From: Methanocella_A sp963792125
GTDB lineage: Archaea > Halobacteriota > Methanocellia > Methanocellales > Methanocellaceae
Direction of reading: 5' to 3'
DNA: 64,000 bases
Assembly: GCA_963792125.1 (NCBI GenBank)
Contig: CAWBVA010000012.1
Span: 806,001 to 870,000 of the forward strand
Translations under genes and position numbers: made by a program
In this document: positions 44,430-53,319 of the stretch, piece by piece
How the letters are laid out: the number at the start of each line of letters is the position of its first letter
Numbering within the stretch: position 1 is the stretch's first letter
The notes under the pieces: model-generated
What the model was told of the DNA's origin: nothing
The model's database searches: none
Seen by the model: only the letters and a program-made list of their open reading frames with translations

Positions 44430-45707
44430 ATGTCCGGTAACCTGACCATCACGGAAAAGATCTTCAGCCGCACGGCGGACAAGCCGTGTAAGGCTGGAGA
44501 TTACGTTCTCGCGGACATCGATCGCGCAATGACCCACGACATCACCGGGCCGCTGGCGGTCGAGGGCTTCTACGAGATCATGAAGAACCAGAACGACAAG
44601 AAGGTGTGGGACCCTAGTAAGATCGTCGTCTTATTCGACCACCAGGTGCCGGCCGATTCCCTGAACGCGGCGCAGAACCACATCATGCTGCGCAAGTTCG
44701 TGAAAGACCAGGGGATCGACAATTTCTACGACATCTTCCAGGGCGTCTGCCACCAGGTCATGCCCGAGATGGGGCACGTGACCCCGGGCATGCTTGTGGT
44801 CGGCTCTGACTCGCATACCTGCGCTTACGGTGCCATCGGCGCCTTTGCCACGGGGATCGGCTCGACAGACATGGCGGCCGCGTTCGCGCTGGGCAAGCTG
44901 TGGTTCCGGGTGCCGGAGACCCTGAAGTTCGAGGTGGACGGCCGCCTCGGAGATCGTGTCTACAGCAAGGACGTCATTCTCAAGCTCATCGGCGACGTGG
45001 GAGCGGACGGCGCCAGGTACCAGGCCTGCGAGTACGGGGGCGAAGTGGTGCGGGACCTCGACGTCTCCCAGCGGATGACCATCTCCAACATGGCCATCGA
45101 GATGGGCGGCAAGGCAGGCATCATCGAGCCGGACCGGAAGACCGACGACTACATCAGGCAGCGGGTGCCGGGCTACAAGCCGGACCGGGACATGAAGAGC
45201 GACGAGGGCGCGCAGTTCTCGGAAGTGCGCAAGTACGATTTATCGGAGATGCCCCCGCAGGTCGCCTGTCCGCACAACGTGGACAACGTAGTTGACATAG
45301 ACAAGATCGAGGGAAAGAAGATCGACCAGGTCTTCGTCGGGAGCTGTACCAATGGCCGGTTCGAGGACTTGAAGATCGTTGCCGACATCATGGGCAGCAA
45401 GCCAGTCGCGAAGGGCGTGCGCATGATCGTCATCCCCGCCTCGCGGACGGAGTACATGAAAGTGCTGAAGGCCGGGCTGGTAGAGCAGTTCATGAACGCC
45501 GGCGCGATGGTCGAGGCACCGTGCTGCGGGCCCTGCATGGGCGGCTCCTTCGGGCTGCTCGGGCCGGGCGAGGTCGGGCTTTCGACGTCCAACCGTAACT
45601 TCAAGGGCAGGCAGGGAAGCGCAGACGCGTTCGTCTACCTGAGCTCGCCTGCCACGGCGGCGGCTTCGGCAATCAAAGGAAAGATCACTGACCCGAGGAG
45701 CGTGTAA
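44430..45707 (+). CDS. leuC: 3-isopropylmalate dehydratase/homoaconitase large subunit
   Basis: The 425-residue aconitase-family subunit has the three cluster Cys in GSCTNGR (about 305) and PCCGPCMGG, plus GSDSHTCAYGAIGAFATGIGSTDMA. Length and order are those of archaeal LeuC/HacA. It isomerises 2-isopropylmalate to 3-isopropylmalate (leucine) or homocitrate to homoisocitrate (coenzyme B); sequence alone does not settle which. First gene of a leuC-leuD-leuB operon, two bases from leuD. Confidence 0.88.
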   Translation: MSGNLTITEKIFSRTADKPCKAGDYVLADIDRAMTHDITGPLAVEGFYEIMKNQNDKKVWDPSKIVVLFDHQVPADSLNAAQNHIMLRKFVKDQGIDNFYDIFQGVCHQVMPEMGHVTPGMLVVGSDSHTCAYGAIGAFATGIGSTDMAAAFALGKLWFRVPETLKFEVDGRLGDRVYSKDVILKLIGDVGADGARYQACEYGGEVVRDLDVSQRMTISNMAIEMGGKAGIIEPDRKTDDYIRQRVPGYKPDRDMKSDEGAQFSEVRKYDLSEMPPQVACPHNVDNVVDIDKIEGKKIDQVFVGSCTNGRFEDLKIVADIMGSKPVAKGVRMIVIPASRTEYMKVLKAGLVEQFMNAGAMVEAPCCGPCMGGSFGLLGPGEVGLSTSNRNFKGRQGSADAFVYLSSPATAAASAIKGKITDPRSV

Positions 45708-45709
45708 CC

Positions 45710-46234
45710 ATGGGAAGAGTGTGGAAGTTCGGGGACGACGTGGACACGGACGCAGTCATACCTGGCCGGTTCCTGATACTGAACAAGCCGGAAGAGCTGG
45801 CGAAGCACGCCTTTGAGGGCGTGAGGCCGGAGTTCAAGGACCAGGTGAAGCCGGGCGACATCATCGTGGCCGGGGACAACTTCGGCTGCGGCTCCTCGCG
45901 TGAGCATGCGCCGCTGGCCCTGAAGGGCGCAGGCGTCAGGTGCGTCATAGCGAAGTCGTTCGCGCGCATCTTCTTCAGGAACTCGATCAACATTGGCGTC
46001 ACATTGCTCGAATGCCCGGACGCCGACCGCATCTCCGAGGGCGACGTCCTCGAGGTCGACGAGGCGAAGGGCATCATCGTCAACAAGACGAAAAAGGAGA
46101 CGTATAAGGCGAAGCCGCTGCCGGAGTTCCTCATGGAGATCGTCCGGAGCGGCGGGCTGCTGGAGTATGCGCGTAAAATGGTAGAGCGGAAGAGCAGGGA
46201 AAAAACGCATGAGAAGATCAGGGAGGCGGAGTAA
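45710..46234 (+). CDS. leuD: 3-isopropylmalate dehydratase/homoaconitase small subunit
   Basis: The 174-residue swivel domain has GDNFGCGSSREHAP (the substrate-binding loop) and the N-terminal DDVDTDAVIPGRF. The short loop after PGRF (LILNKPEEL) is the region that sets substrate choice in archaeal enzymes; it is neither the clear YLRT form of homoaconitase nor a form I can assign, so specificity stays open. The stop overlaps the ATG of leuB by one base (46234). Confidence 0.88.
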   Translation: MGRVWKFGDDVDTDAVIPGRFLILNKPEELAKHAFEGVRPEFKDQVKPGDIIVAGDNFGCGSSREHAPLALKGAGVRCVIAKSFARIFFRNSINIGVTLLECPDADRISEGDVLEVDEAKGIIVNKTKKETYKAKPLPEFLMEIVRSGGLLEYARKMVERKSREKTHEKIREAE

Positions 46235-47373
46235 TGGAATACAAGGTGCCGGTGATCGCCGGCGACGGGATAGGGCCTGAGGTCATCGCCGAGGGGAGGA
46301 AGGTCGCCGAGGCGGCCGCGGATGTCTATGACTTCGACATCAAGTGGATCGACATGCCGTTCGGCGCCGACCACTACCTCAAGACGGGCGAGACCATCAG
46401 CGAGGCGTCGCTGAAAGAGCTGTCGAAGTACAGGGCGATCTTCCTCGGGTCCCTGGGCGACGATAAGAAGGTGCCGCCAGGCATCCTCGAGAAAGGCGTC
46501 CTGCTGACCATGCGGTTCTATTTCGACCAGTACGTCAATCTCCGCCCGGTGAAGCTGCTGGAAGGCGTCGAGACGCCGCTGAAGAACAAGACGGCGAAGG
46601 ATATCGACTTCTACGTGGTCCGGGAGAACACCGAGGACTTCTACGCAGGCCTGGGCGGCCGTGCGAAGAAAGGACTTTGCAACCAGGAGCTGGAGTTGAT
46701 CCGGGGCATGTACGCGGCGCGGTTCGACCTGGACATCGACACGGACAGCGACGAGATCGCCTACCAGATCGGCGTGATCAGTAAGGAGGGCACCCGCAGG
46801 ATCATGGACTACGCGTTCAGGCTGGCCGACTCCCGTCCGAAGAAGCACCTGTCGAGCGTTGACAAGGCGAACGTGATGACCGACATCTACGGCCTCTGGC
46901 GGGAGACCTTCAGCGATGTCGGAAAGAAGTACCCTGCCGTGAAGACTGATTTCAATTACGTCGACGCGGTGACTATGTGGTTCGTGAAGAACCCCGAGTT
47001 CTTCGACGTAGTCGTGGCGCCGAACATGTTCGGCGACATCATCACCGATCTCGGCGCCATGATACAGGGAGGCCTCGGCCTTGCGCCGGGCGGCAACGTC
47101 AACCCGGAAGGGACCAGCATGTTCGAGCCCATGGGCGGCTCCGCGCCCAAGTACAAAGGCCTGAACAAGGTCAACCCGATCGCCACGATCTGGGCCGGCG
47201 CCATGCTGCTGGAGCACCTCGGGGAAAAGCAGGCAGCAGACGGCATCGTCAGGGCCATTGAGACGAACCTCCGGGATCGGAAGGTAAGGACCTACGACCT
47301 GGGCGGCACTTCGAAGACGTCCGACGTCGGCACCGATATAGCCCGTATAGTAAAGCAGCAGGGGCGGCAGTAA
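46234..47373 (+). CDS. leuB: 3-isopropylmalate dehydrogenase-type beta-decarboxylating dehydrogenase
   Basis: The 379-residue product has the IDH/IPMDH signature NMFGDIITDLGAMIQGGLGLAPGGN near the C-terminus, VRENTEDFYAG, and the basic substrate residues in MRFYFDQYVNLRPVK. It oxidatively decarboxylates 3-isopropylmalate (leucine) or a homoisocitrate homologue (AksF role). The TAATG overlap with leuD implies coupled translation. Substrate as for the dehydratase pair. Confidence 0.88.
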   Translation: MEYKVPVIAGDGIGPEVIAEGRKVAEAAADVYDFDIKWIDMPFGADHYLKTGETISEASLKELSKYRAIFLGSLGDDKKVPPGILEKGVLLTMRFYFDQYVNLRPVKLLEGVETPLKNKTAKDIDFYVVRENTEDFYAGLGGRAKKGLCNQELELIRGMYAARFDLDIDTDSDEIAYQIGVISKEGTRRIMDYAFRLADSRPKKHLSSVDKANVMTDIYGLWRETFSDVGKKYPAVKTDFNYVDAVTMWFVKNPEFFDVVVAPNMFGDIITDLGAMIQGGLGLAPGGNVNPEGTSMFEPMGGSAPKYKGLNKVNPIATIWAGAMLLEHLGEKQAADGIVRAIETNLRDRKVRTYDLGGTSKTSDVGTDIARIVKQQGRQ

Positions 47374-47749
47374 GCCCCTTGTCCCTTTTTAGCGGTTGAA
47401 CCGGTACGACTGCAGCTGTGCTATCGTTACTGCGTTGTATCTGTTCTCTTTCAATATTTGCTCTCTGTGTGTCTTTTCTCGTATAGTGACCGGCGGCAGT
47501 CTGCAGGCCGGCGGAGGGCTGTGCGTACCGCGGTGAGAGCTTTGCCGCCATAGTACCGGATGCGCAGCATGTTTCTTATCTTGTGAAAATAGCTCATTTC
47601 GATGTTCATCGATCACAGAAAGGAAGGAGAAGATATTAGAGCTGAAGGTAATTTTTTTATACTGATTGATTACCTGCAGGGGAAAAATGATTACTTTCAC
47701 TGCTTACTCAGGTAAAAATTATATACTCATTCCGACAGACAAATGGTTG
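47374..47749. other. Gene-free interval after leuB, with promoter of the HTH gene
   Basis: CCCTTTTTAGC just after the leuB stop (47385-47395) may be a T-rich terminator. TTTTTTTATACTG (47651-47663) and TTATATACTC (47719-47728) are TATA-like; the second is about 25-30 bases before ATG 47750 of the next gene, consistent with a leaderless start. Nothing else is apparent. Confidence 0.45.
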
Positions 47750-48544
47750 ATGAGAAAGGACCGTATCGAGGAGCGCATCACCGGCATCGAGCGGGACATG
47801 AAGGAACTGCGATCGGAGATCAGGCAGGAGCTGCGATCGATGATCGGCGAGCTCAAGGAGTTCCAGGAGCTCATGATCAATGACCGGATCGGCGAAGCGC
47901 AGGACACCATGTCGCGGCAATACTGCCAGTTAGCCTGCGACAGCGCCCTGGATGAAACCAGGGAAACGCTCCTGGACCGGATGAACTACTGCCCGCCTGG
48001 CGCTGATCGGGACGAGTGTATCGAGCATCTCATGGAAAAGCACCTGCGGGCCGGGATCAACGAGGTCGGCAATGCCCGGCCGGAGGAGGTCGGTGCTGCA
48101 ATCAAAGGCATTCTCGACAGGGACGCAGAGGAGCGAAAGCGTGACACAGGTACTCCATGTGAGATATGTATGAAAATTTACGACGGGGAGCGGGACAGGC
48201 TGCTGGCTATGGGCGAACGGTTAGTCAACTACCGTCAGAGCCTGGTACAGGCGCGGTCATGCGTCTATTTCAGCCAGCTGCCGGACGACCTGGCCGTGTC
48301 CGAGATTGTCGAGCCGCTGTCCCATAAGGCCCGGTTCGCGATGCTGAAAAGCCTGACGTCGGGCGACAGGTCCTACAAGGAGCTGGGGGAGATCACTGGC
48401 TTTACAGGCGGCCATCTCCTGTACCACCTTAACAAGCTGACGGATGCCAGCCTCGTACAGAAAGACGGGGAGACGGGGCTGTACCGGATCACCGAAAAAG
48501 GCACCGGCGTGATGGAGATCGTCAGGAAGATGTACGCGAAATAA
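47750..48544 (+). CDS. ArsR-like winged-helix transcriptional regulator with N-terminal coiled coil
   Basis: Residues about 1-45 (MRKDRIEERITGIERDMKELR and on) are coiled coil, the middle is helical with several Cys (CQLACDSAL, NYCPPGADRDEC, PCEIC), and the C-terminal 85 residues form a winged helix (SHKARFAMLKSLTSGDRSYKELGEITGFTGGHLLYHLNKL). The Cys pattern hints at metal or redox sensing. ATG 47750 is preferred over the longer ORF from 47666 because a TATA box is 25-30 bases upstream. It is convergent with the Lrp-type gene, two bases apart. Confidence 0.78.
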   Translation: MRKDRIEERITGIERDMKELRSEIRQELRSMIGELKEFQELMINDRIGEAQDTMSRQYCQLACDSALDETRETLLDRMNYCPPGADRDECIEHLMEKHLRAGINEVGNARPEEVGAAIKGILDRDAEERKRDTGTPCEICMKIYDGERDRLLAMGERLVNYRQSLVQARSCVYFSQLPDDLAVSEIVEPLSHKARFAMLKSLTSGDRSYKELGEITGFTGGHLLYHLNKLTDASLVQKDGETGLYRITEKGTGVMEIVRKMYAK

Positions 48545-48546
48545 GA

Positions 48547-49455
48547 TCAGAGACCGGTTGACACATCGCTGCTGTATACGGCTTCGATGACTTTTTTCCG
48601 GATTAAAAGATCGCTTGACACGATGCGGGAAGGCAGCGTGTAGAACGTCTCCCTCACTTCCGCCATGCTCTTCAGCGAGCGAAGGTCGTCCTCGATGTCC
48701 TTCCGCGTCTTTCCGTAGACGTCGATGACGGCGCCCTGCGGGTGGTCAAGCCCGATCACGTTCCACTTGTTCCTGATGCCGTTGACAATGTCCGTGCGGG
48801 CCTTTTCGCTGCCGTCGTTGAAAATGATATAAAGCCGGTTGGAGAACATACCCTCGAACATGCCCGGCTGGATGACCACCGTCGGGGCGATCACGCTTCC
48901 GGTGATCAGCTTTTCCATGCGCCGCTCCAGCGTCTTCGACGCTATCTGCAGGTCGCGGGCCATATTGTCGACGCTCGCACGGGGATCGTCCATCAGGTGC
49001 TCGATGATACGCCAGTCCTGGCCCGACAGTTTCACCGACGGCAGCGCCTCGTGGGGGTACACGACGTTGGTCACCCGGGAAGGGCTGATCTTGGCCTTGA
49101 TCTGGTCTACCAGGCCTTTCAGCTCCTGCTCGCTGGTGTAGAGAACGTAGGCAGAGTATATTTTGCTCGTCGTCTCGACCACTACGGTGACACGGTCCAT
49201 GGTACGGAGCGCGCGGATGTCCTTCTGCTTGCAGTAGTTCCGGTATGCCTCGGCCAGCACGATGGCAGTCTTATAGCCGAACAGCGAAGGGTTCACCCGG
49301 ATGCGGTACTCGCTGATCACGCCCACGTCCCACATGCGGAAGATGCGGTTGATCGCCGTCTCTTCAGGCACATCAAGCGCAGCCGCTATCGTTTCGTAGG
49401 AGATGCGCGAGTCCCTGATCAGCATGCCCAGGATGCGGAAGTCGAGGCTGTCCAC
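48547..49455 (-). CDS. Lrp/AsnC-like regulator with two helix-turn-helix domains
   Basis: The 302-residue protein holds two tandem AsnC-type units: an N-terminal HTH (LDFRILGMLIRDSRISYETIAAALDV, 4-29) with partner domain, and a second HTH (DWRIIEHLMDDPRASVDNMARDLQIASKTLERRMEKL, about 146-182) with its own effector half. Such duplicated forms are common in methanogens. A perfect 16-base palindrome upstream suggests autoregulation. Target genes are unknown. Confidence 0.82.
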   Translation of the reverse strand: MDSLDFRILGMLIRDSRISYETIAAALDVPEETAINRIFRMWDVGVISEYRIRVNPSLFGYKTAIVLAEAYRNYCKQKDIRALRTMDRVTVVVETTSKIYSAYVLYTSEQELKGLVDQIKAKISPSRVTNVVYPHEALPSVKLSGQDWRIIEHLMDDPRASVDNMARDLQIASKTLERRMEKLITGSVIAPTVVIQPGMFEGMFSNRLYIIFNDGSEKARTDIVNGIRNKWNVIGLDHPQGAVIDVYGKTRKDIEDDLRSLKSMAEVRETFYTLPSRIVSSDLLIRKKVIEAVYSSDVSTGL

Positions 49456-49488
49456 TGCGATGCACCGTGATCTCTATGGTTAAAGGTT

Positions 49489-49519
49489 TAAAGTATAAAA
49501 AGGTAATGATTAATCATTA
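49489..49519 (-). promoter_or_regulatory. Promoter and palindrome of the Lrp-type gene
   Basis: TAATGATTAATCATTA at 49504-49519 is a perfect 16-base palindrome. The reverse-strand TATA-like TTTTTATACTTT lies at about 49489-49500, so the palindrome sits just upstream of the TATA, where a bound protein could activate or block. It resembles the half-sites of the leuC operator (AATGA...TCATT). Confidence 0.5.
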
Positions 49520-49539
49520 ATAAAAAATTGAAAAAGGCT

Positions 49540-49947
49540 TTACATCGGCTTTCCGGCGTTAGGGCCGGGGCTCTGGTTGATCACTTCCACCGGCTCCAGC
49601 AGCCAGACGCCGAGCGCGGTCATGCCTCTCGCCTTGAGCGCCGCATTCATGCCGTCGTAGGCCGGGCCGGAAGTCATATACGCTTTCGCCTTGCACCGCA
49701 CCTGGTACGACTCGCCGCCCTTGACGACGAGAGCGCTCACGTACCCGCCCTTCTTCAGTGTCTCTTCCAGGTTGGCATGCGTCTCTTTCGCCAGGATGTT
49801 CGCGAAGACGAGCGTGTCAGGGGCTGGAGCCCTCAACGAGCCCAGCGGCACTGCATGAAGCATCCCGTTGTGCGACAGCGTGGCGAGGACTTTGACCGCC
49901 TGGTCGTCGTTGAACAGGTCCTGCACTTTCTTAGGGAGCTCTTTCAC
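49540..49947 (-). CDS. Pyridoxamine 5'-phosphate oxidase-like FMN-binding split-barrel protein
   Basis: The product (about 135 residues) has the split-barrel pattern: VKVLATLSHNGMLHAVPLGSL, TLVFANILAKETHANLEETLKKGGYVSALVV. Such proteins bind FMN or F420 and usually reduce small molecules. The longer ORF begins with a TTG at 49983; a GTG at 49947, six bases after a perfect GGTGATC ribosome site, is chosen. Confidence 0.72.
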   Translation of the reverse strand: MKELPKKVQDLFNDDQAVKVLATLSHNGMLHAVPLGSLRAPAPDTLVFANILAKETHANLEETLKKGGYVSALVVKGGESYQVRCKAKAYMTSGPAYDGMNAALKARGMTALGVWLLEPVEVINQSPGPNAGKPM

Positions 49948-50089
49948 CAAAATGATCACCTTGTGCGATTGCCTGATAAGCAATAGCTATCACGTAGATA
50001 TGAAGACAGGATGTATTTGAGATTTTTCGGCCGGCAACCTCCGCAGGCTTCCAATATGTTTTTATCGTGGGCGATCGACCTAGCCTCGT

Positions 50090-50734
50090 ATGACCACCAC
50101 CGAGACGCATCGCTTCACCTGTCCGCTGTGCGGCAACATGTTCGACTCGCAGCTCATCACTTCCACCAACTCCTTCGGCCCCCTGCACTCCGACTTCTAC
50201 CGCGAGGCATCAGGCGCACAGCCCATCTGCCTGTTCGTGCACACTTGTACCAACTGCGGCTACACCGGCTTCGAAGGCGACTTCGAGCCGCACACCTTTT
50301 CGCCGGAGTTCACCCGGCTGGTAGCTGAGACCATCACGCCGGAGATCAAAAAGCGCAAAATAGACGCCAACGGCAACTACTATTTAGCCGCGCTGTGCGC
50401 CCAGTGGCGCGGGGCCTCGGCACAGGAGCTCGGGCGCATCTACCACATGGGTGCGTGGTGCTGCCGTATGCGCGGCGATAAGGAAAAGGAAAAGTTCTAC
50501 CTGGCCCGGGCTGCGGAGGACTTCGAGAAGGCGCTGGCCGCCGGCCAGCCGTCGCAGGATACCCGCGCCATGTACGCCTACATCATCGGCGACATTTACC
50601 GGCGGCTCGGGGAAGCCGACCGGGCGAAGGAATGGTACAGCAAGGTGGGAGAGTTGCTGAAGGCATACGGCGGCGAACCACAGATCGGGGAATACGCGGA
50701 GCGCCAGATGAAGGAGCCGAAAGATATCTTTTAA
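50090..50734 (+). CDS. DUF2225-family zinc-ribbon protein with TPR-like tail
   Basis: The 214-residue protein starts with a zinc ribbon (CPLCG ... CTNCGYTG, about residues 11-64) typical of DUF2225, followed by TPR-like helices (WCCRMRGDKEKEKFYLARAAEDFEKAL, YIIGDIYRRLGEADRAKEWYSKV). The function is unknown; the TPR part suggests a protein partner. It is followed by a strong terminator. Confidence 0.82.
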   Translation: MTTTETHRFTCPLCGNMFDSQLITSTNSFGPLHSDFYREASGAQPICLFVHTCTNCGYTGFEGDFEPHTFSPEFTRLVAETITPEIKKRKIDANGNYYLAALCAQWRGASAQELGRIYHMGAWCCRMRGDKEKEKFYLARAAEDFEKALAAGQPSQDTRAMYAYIIGDIYRRLGEADRAKEWYSKVGELLKAYGGEPQIGEYAERQMKEPKDIF

Positions 50735-50743
50735 AACTGCATC

Positions 50744-50782
50744 CGCGCGACCGGGCCCTGGAAGGGCCCGGGGCGCGCTTTT
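50744..50782 (+). terminator. GC-rich hairpin followed by T-run
   Basis: GCGCG-A-CCGGGCCC, a five-base loop, then the matching GGGCCCGG-GCGCGC and TTTT. The stem of about 13 pairs directly follows the DUF2225 stop. It looks like an intrinsic-type terminator. Confidence 0.75.
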
Positions 50783-51322
50783 CCCATCTCTACCTTAACC
50801 TTCGTACTGGCTGTCCTATGGCGCCAGTTTGCGGCGATATAATGGTTTTGTAGTAGCACATCTGTGCCGCTCGTTTTATGATCGGGAAAGTTGCATCAGA
50901 GGATTGTCAGCCGGGGGTGCATCTATGATGCGGTTGGGGGGGTATGTTGCGACTATCAACCCTCTGCGCTACAGACCTATGATGGGCAGATAAGTATTTA
51001 TCAATACTTACCGTACATAAGCGTTTGAAGCTTTATAGTGAGCCCGTTTTACGTTTATAGCTTTATGGATGCCCCGATTACTTTAAAATTGACGATATCG
51101 CGACTTTTAAACGTTTCACGGCCATATTGCTGGCTATCATGATCTTTTATGCCACAAACCGGTCGGGCATTGGAGATATCCGGCACGCTGATTACCCGGG
51201 ATATGGCCGTATATTGTGGCAGGAGGATTAAGGCCGGGCCGTATGCGGGTGCGATAAGTTTATGTGATGGAAAGTATACTATGTCCACGCGTCGCGAGAC
51301 GCGGTTCCGCATTTTAATGCGT
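50783..51322. other. Gene-free interval upstream of tRNA-Arg
   Basis: About 540 bases with no convincing ORF. TAAGTATT-TATC-AATACTTA (50991-51010) is a perfect inverted repeat with a four-base loop. AAAGTATACTATG at about 51271-51283, roughly 45 bases before the tRNA, is the likely TATA region of the tRNA promoter. A frame over 51055-51312 on the reverse strand lacks coding character. Confidence 0.4.
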
Positions 51323-51394
51323 GCCCCGATAGGGTAGTGGACATCCTTGGAGCCTGCGGAGCTCTAGACCTGGGTTCAAATCCCAGTCGGGGCG
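51323..51394 (+). tRNA. tRNA-Arg (anticodon GCG)
   Basis: The cloverleaf is complete: acceptor GCCCCGA/TCGGGGC, D stem at GGGT with loop containing AGTGGA, anticodon stem GGAGC/GCTCT with loop CTGCGGA (anticodon GCG at 34-36, reading CGC/CGU), T arm CTGGG-TTCAAAT-CCCAG, discriminator G. CCA is not encoded and there is no intron. One U-U mismatch is seen at the inner end of the D stem. Confidence 0.9.
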
Positions 51395-51733
51395 CTCAAC
51401 AGTTTTAGAGAGGCCGTCGGAGAACCTTTTCCAAAAAGGCTCTCCTGACTCGCGACACCCGCACAAGCCCATTTTATGGGCAATTTTAAGGATCGTTTTT
51501 GAAGGGGTGCAAGGGGGAACTTTTTCCCAAAAAGTTCCCCCTGTACACCAGCCTAAACAAAAAGCTCCCCTGTACGCTTTATCAAAAAAGAGCCAATCTT
51601 CCCTGTACAACACAGGCCTCAGTCTCATCGGCTGGTGCAGCGGATGCAGAGGCACCCCCGCCATCGTCGTCCCGAAGCACCCGGCACACCGTCAGGTCGA
51701 ACTTTTCGGCGTCTGGTATAACGTGTCTCCAGA
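51395..51733. repeat. Interval after tRNA-Arg with perfect hairpin and CTGTAC repeats
   Basis: GGGGGAACTTTTT-CCC-AAAAAGTTCCCCC at 51513-51541 is a perfect 13-pair hairpin. It is followed by three short direct copies of a CCCTGTACR-type unit beginning near 51541, 51570 and 51603, the first two preceded by AAAAAGYTCC. At 51631-51651 lies one of two 21-base direct repeats (the other at 53186-53206). No gene is seen. Confidence 0.6.
51631..51651 (+). repeat. 21-base direct repeat, left copy
   Basis: The 21 bases from GCTGGTGCAG to GCAGAG are identical to 53186-53206. The two copies enclose the DUF4143 ATPase gene. Neither lies in a gene I accept. Confidence 0.75.
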
Positions 51734-52969
51734 TCACGTAATATTCGGCCCGGCCTGATGGGATACCCCTGCCGTGAGCCACTTCCAGGCAGGTATGACT
51801 TCCACGTCTCCGAATTTATCCGATTGATGCATCGTTATAATCAATCCATTATTAAGTTTGAACTCACTCATCGCTTCTGAAGCGCCATCTACTTCTCTCT
51901 GCAGGTTATCCTTTGTCAGCTCAAAACAGACCTGTATGGCCTGCACTGGTTTGTTTTTATCAACTACGATAAAATCGCATTCCCGTTTACCTCGGTAATA
52001 AAATATAGAGTTCGGACCACAGGTTCTCCTGAGCTGCAGGAACACGATGTTTTCGAGCAGACGGCCATTGTTGTCCGTGAATGACAGGGTATTGGCTTTT
52101 ATAAAACCGGGGTCAATGGCGAAAATTTTCTTGGGGTTCACGATCATTTTTTTATACGAATAGGAGAACATCGGCACGGTAAATAGCATGTAGCTGTCTT
52201 CGAGATAGGATATGTACTCGATGATGCTTTTCGTCGTGATGCCGAACGTTTTTGCCAGATTCGTATATGAAAATTCAGACCCGACATTCGACAAAAGGTA
52301 CAAAGCCAGGCTCCGGACTATCGCAGCGTTTCTCAATTTGTATCTTACGACGATGTCCCGGGTTATTATGTCACTGAACAGTTGCTGCAGGATGTCCGAT
52401 GTTCCGGATATTATATATTCCGGGAACCCTCCTCGCTCTGCATATTCGTTGAATGTCGACAGCGATGGCGATCGGTTGTTCATCTTCAACGCTTCAGAAT
52501 ACGAGAAGGGGAACAACTCATACGTTAAATGTCTGCCTGTGAGCTTCGTGCCCAGCTCTCTGCTTAGCAATGAGGCGTTTGAACCGGTGATGATGAACCT
52601 TTTTCCCGAATCGAGCCCTCCTCTGACAAAACGCTCCCATTCCGGGACTATCTGGATTTCGTCGAAAAAATAGCAGCCCGTCCCGGGATGCAGCTCACTA
52701 AACACCTGGTCCAGCTTATCGAAGTCATTTAAGTCGAAACCGTTCGCCCGGGCGTCTTCAAAGTTAAAAAAGTTGCAGTCGCCTGTCTTTTGTGACAATT
52801 GCTTGAGTAATGTGCTTTTACCGCATCTCCGTATGCCCGATATGATAATTGCACGACGCACATTCATGTCGATGCTGTCAAGTAAATCTCTACTGACGCC
52901 TGCTTCGTGGCTGGCGAAATTTTTTTCTTGTAGTTGCACAATTTCCTGTATCGTCTCCCGGAGAAGCAT
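51734..52969 (-). CDS. ATP-binding protein, AAA/DUF4143 family
   Basis: The product (411 residues from MLLRETIQEIV) has Walker A GIRRCGKST (about 45-53), Walker B GCYFFDEIQIVPEW, sensor ITGSNASLLSRELGT, RHLTYELFPFSYSEAL, and the C-terminal DUF4143 domain with FYYRGKRECDFIV (a nuclease-like D/ExK strand). This large archaeal family is of unknown function and is often mobile or gained by transfer. The gene is AT-richer than its neighbours and lies between 21-base direct repeats. ATG 52969 is preferred to the longer ORF start at 53056. Confidence 0.88.
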   Translation of the reverse strand: MLLRETIQEIVQLQEKNFASHEAGVSRDLLDSIDMNVRRAIIISGIRRCGKSTLLKQLSQKTGDCNFFNFEDARANGFDLNDFDKLDQVFSELHPGTGCYFFDEIQIVPEWERFVRGGLDSGKRFIITGSNASLLSRELGTKLTGRHLTYELFPFSYSEALKMNNRSPSLSTFNEYAERGGFPEYIISGTSDILQQLFSDIITRDIVVRYKLRNAAIVRSLALYLLSNVGSEFSYTNLAKTFGITTKSIIEYISYLEDSYMLFTVPMFSYSYKKMIVNPKKIFAIDPGFIKANTLSFTDNNGRLLENIVFLQLRRTCGPNSIFYYRGKRECDFIVVDKNKPVQAIQVCFELTKDNLQREVDGASEAMSEFKLNNGLIITMHQSDKFGDVEVIPAWKWLTAGVSHQAGPNIT

Positions 52970-53185
52970 GATAGCTGGTATGCAAGCATGATATATAAGT
53001 TTGTTTATTACTAATATACAAAATTGATTATTATGATATATAATACTATATATCAAAAATAAACAGATTTGTTTATCACCATTAAATTAACAGTGCCGGC
53101 TATTGATGGCTGGAATCATCGCTAAGGCACAGGCATTCTTTTTAATCTCGATCATTATAATACAGGACCGGCTTGAGGCTCTTAC

Positions 53186-53206
53186 GCTGGTGCAGCGGAT
53201 GCAGAG
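53186..53206 (+). repeat. 21-base direct repeat, right copy
   Basis: Identical to 51631-51651. It lies in the 350-base gene-free interval 52970-53319, which otherwise shows AT-rich sequence with TATATA-like runs near 53035-53055 (probable promoter of the ATPase gene) and no ORF. Confidence 0.75.
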
Positions 53207-53319
53207 TACCGGTACAGCTTATCCTCGCTGAAGGTTGCTCCCTGCTCGAGAAATGACGTTTTTACGGCCATGTCACCACTCCCGGACATGAATCACGTTT
53301 ATCATACAGGTATTAAAAA

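Noticed and set aside
45685..47217. 510-codon reverse-strand ORF across leuD and leuB
   Set aside because: Antisense to two well-conserved enzymes; translation is low in structure and rich in His, Arg and Gly.
51323..53206. tRNA-Arg as the integration site of the ATPase segment
   Set aside because: No copy of the tRNA 3' end was found further right; the direct repeats do not match the tRNA.
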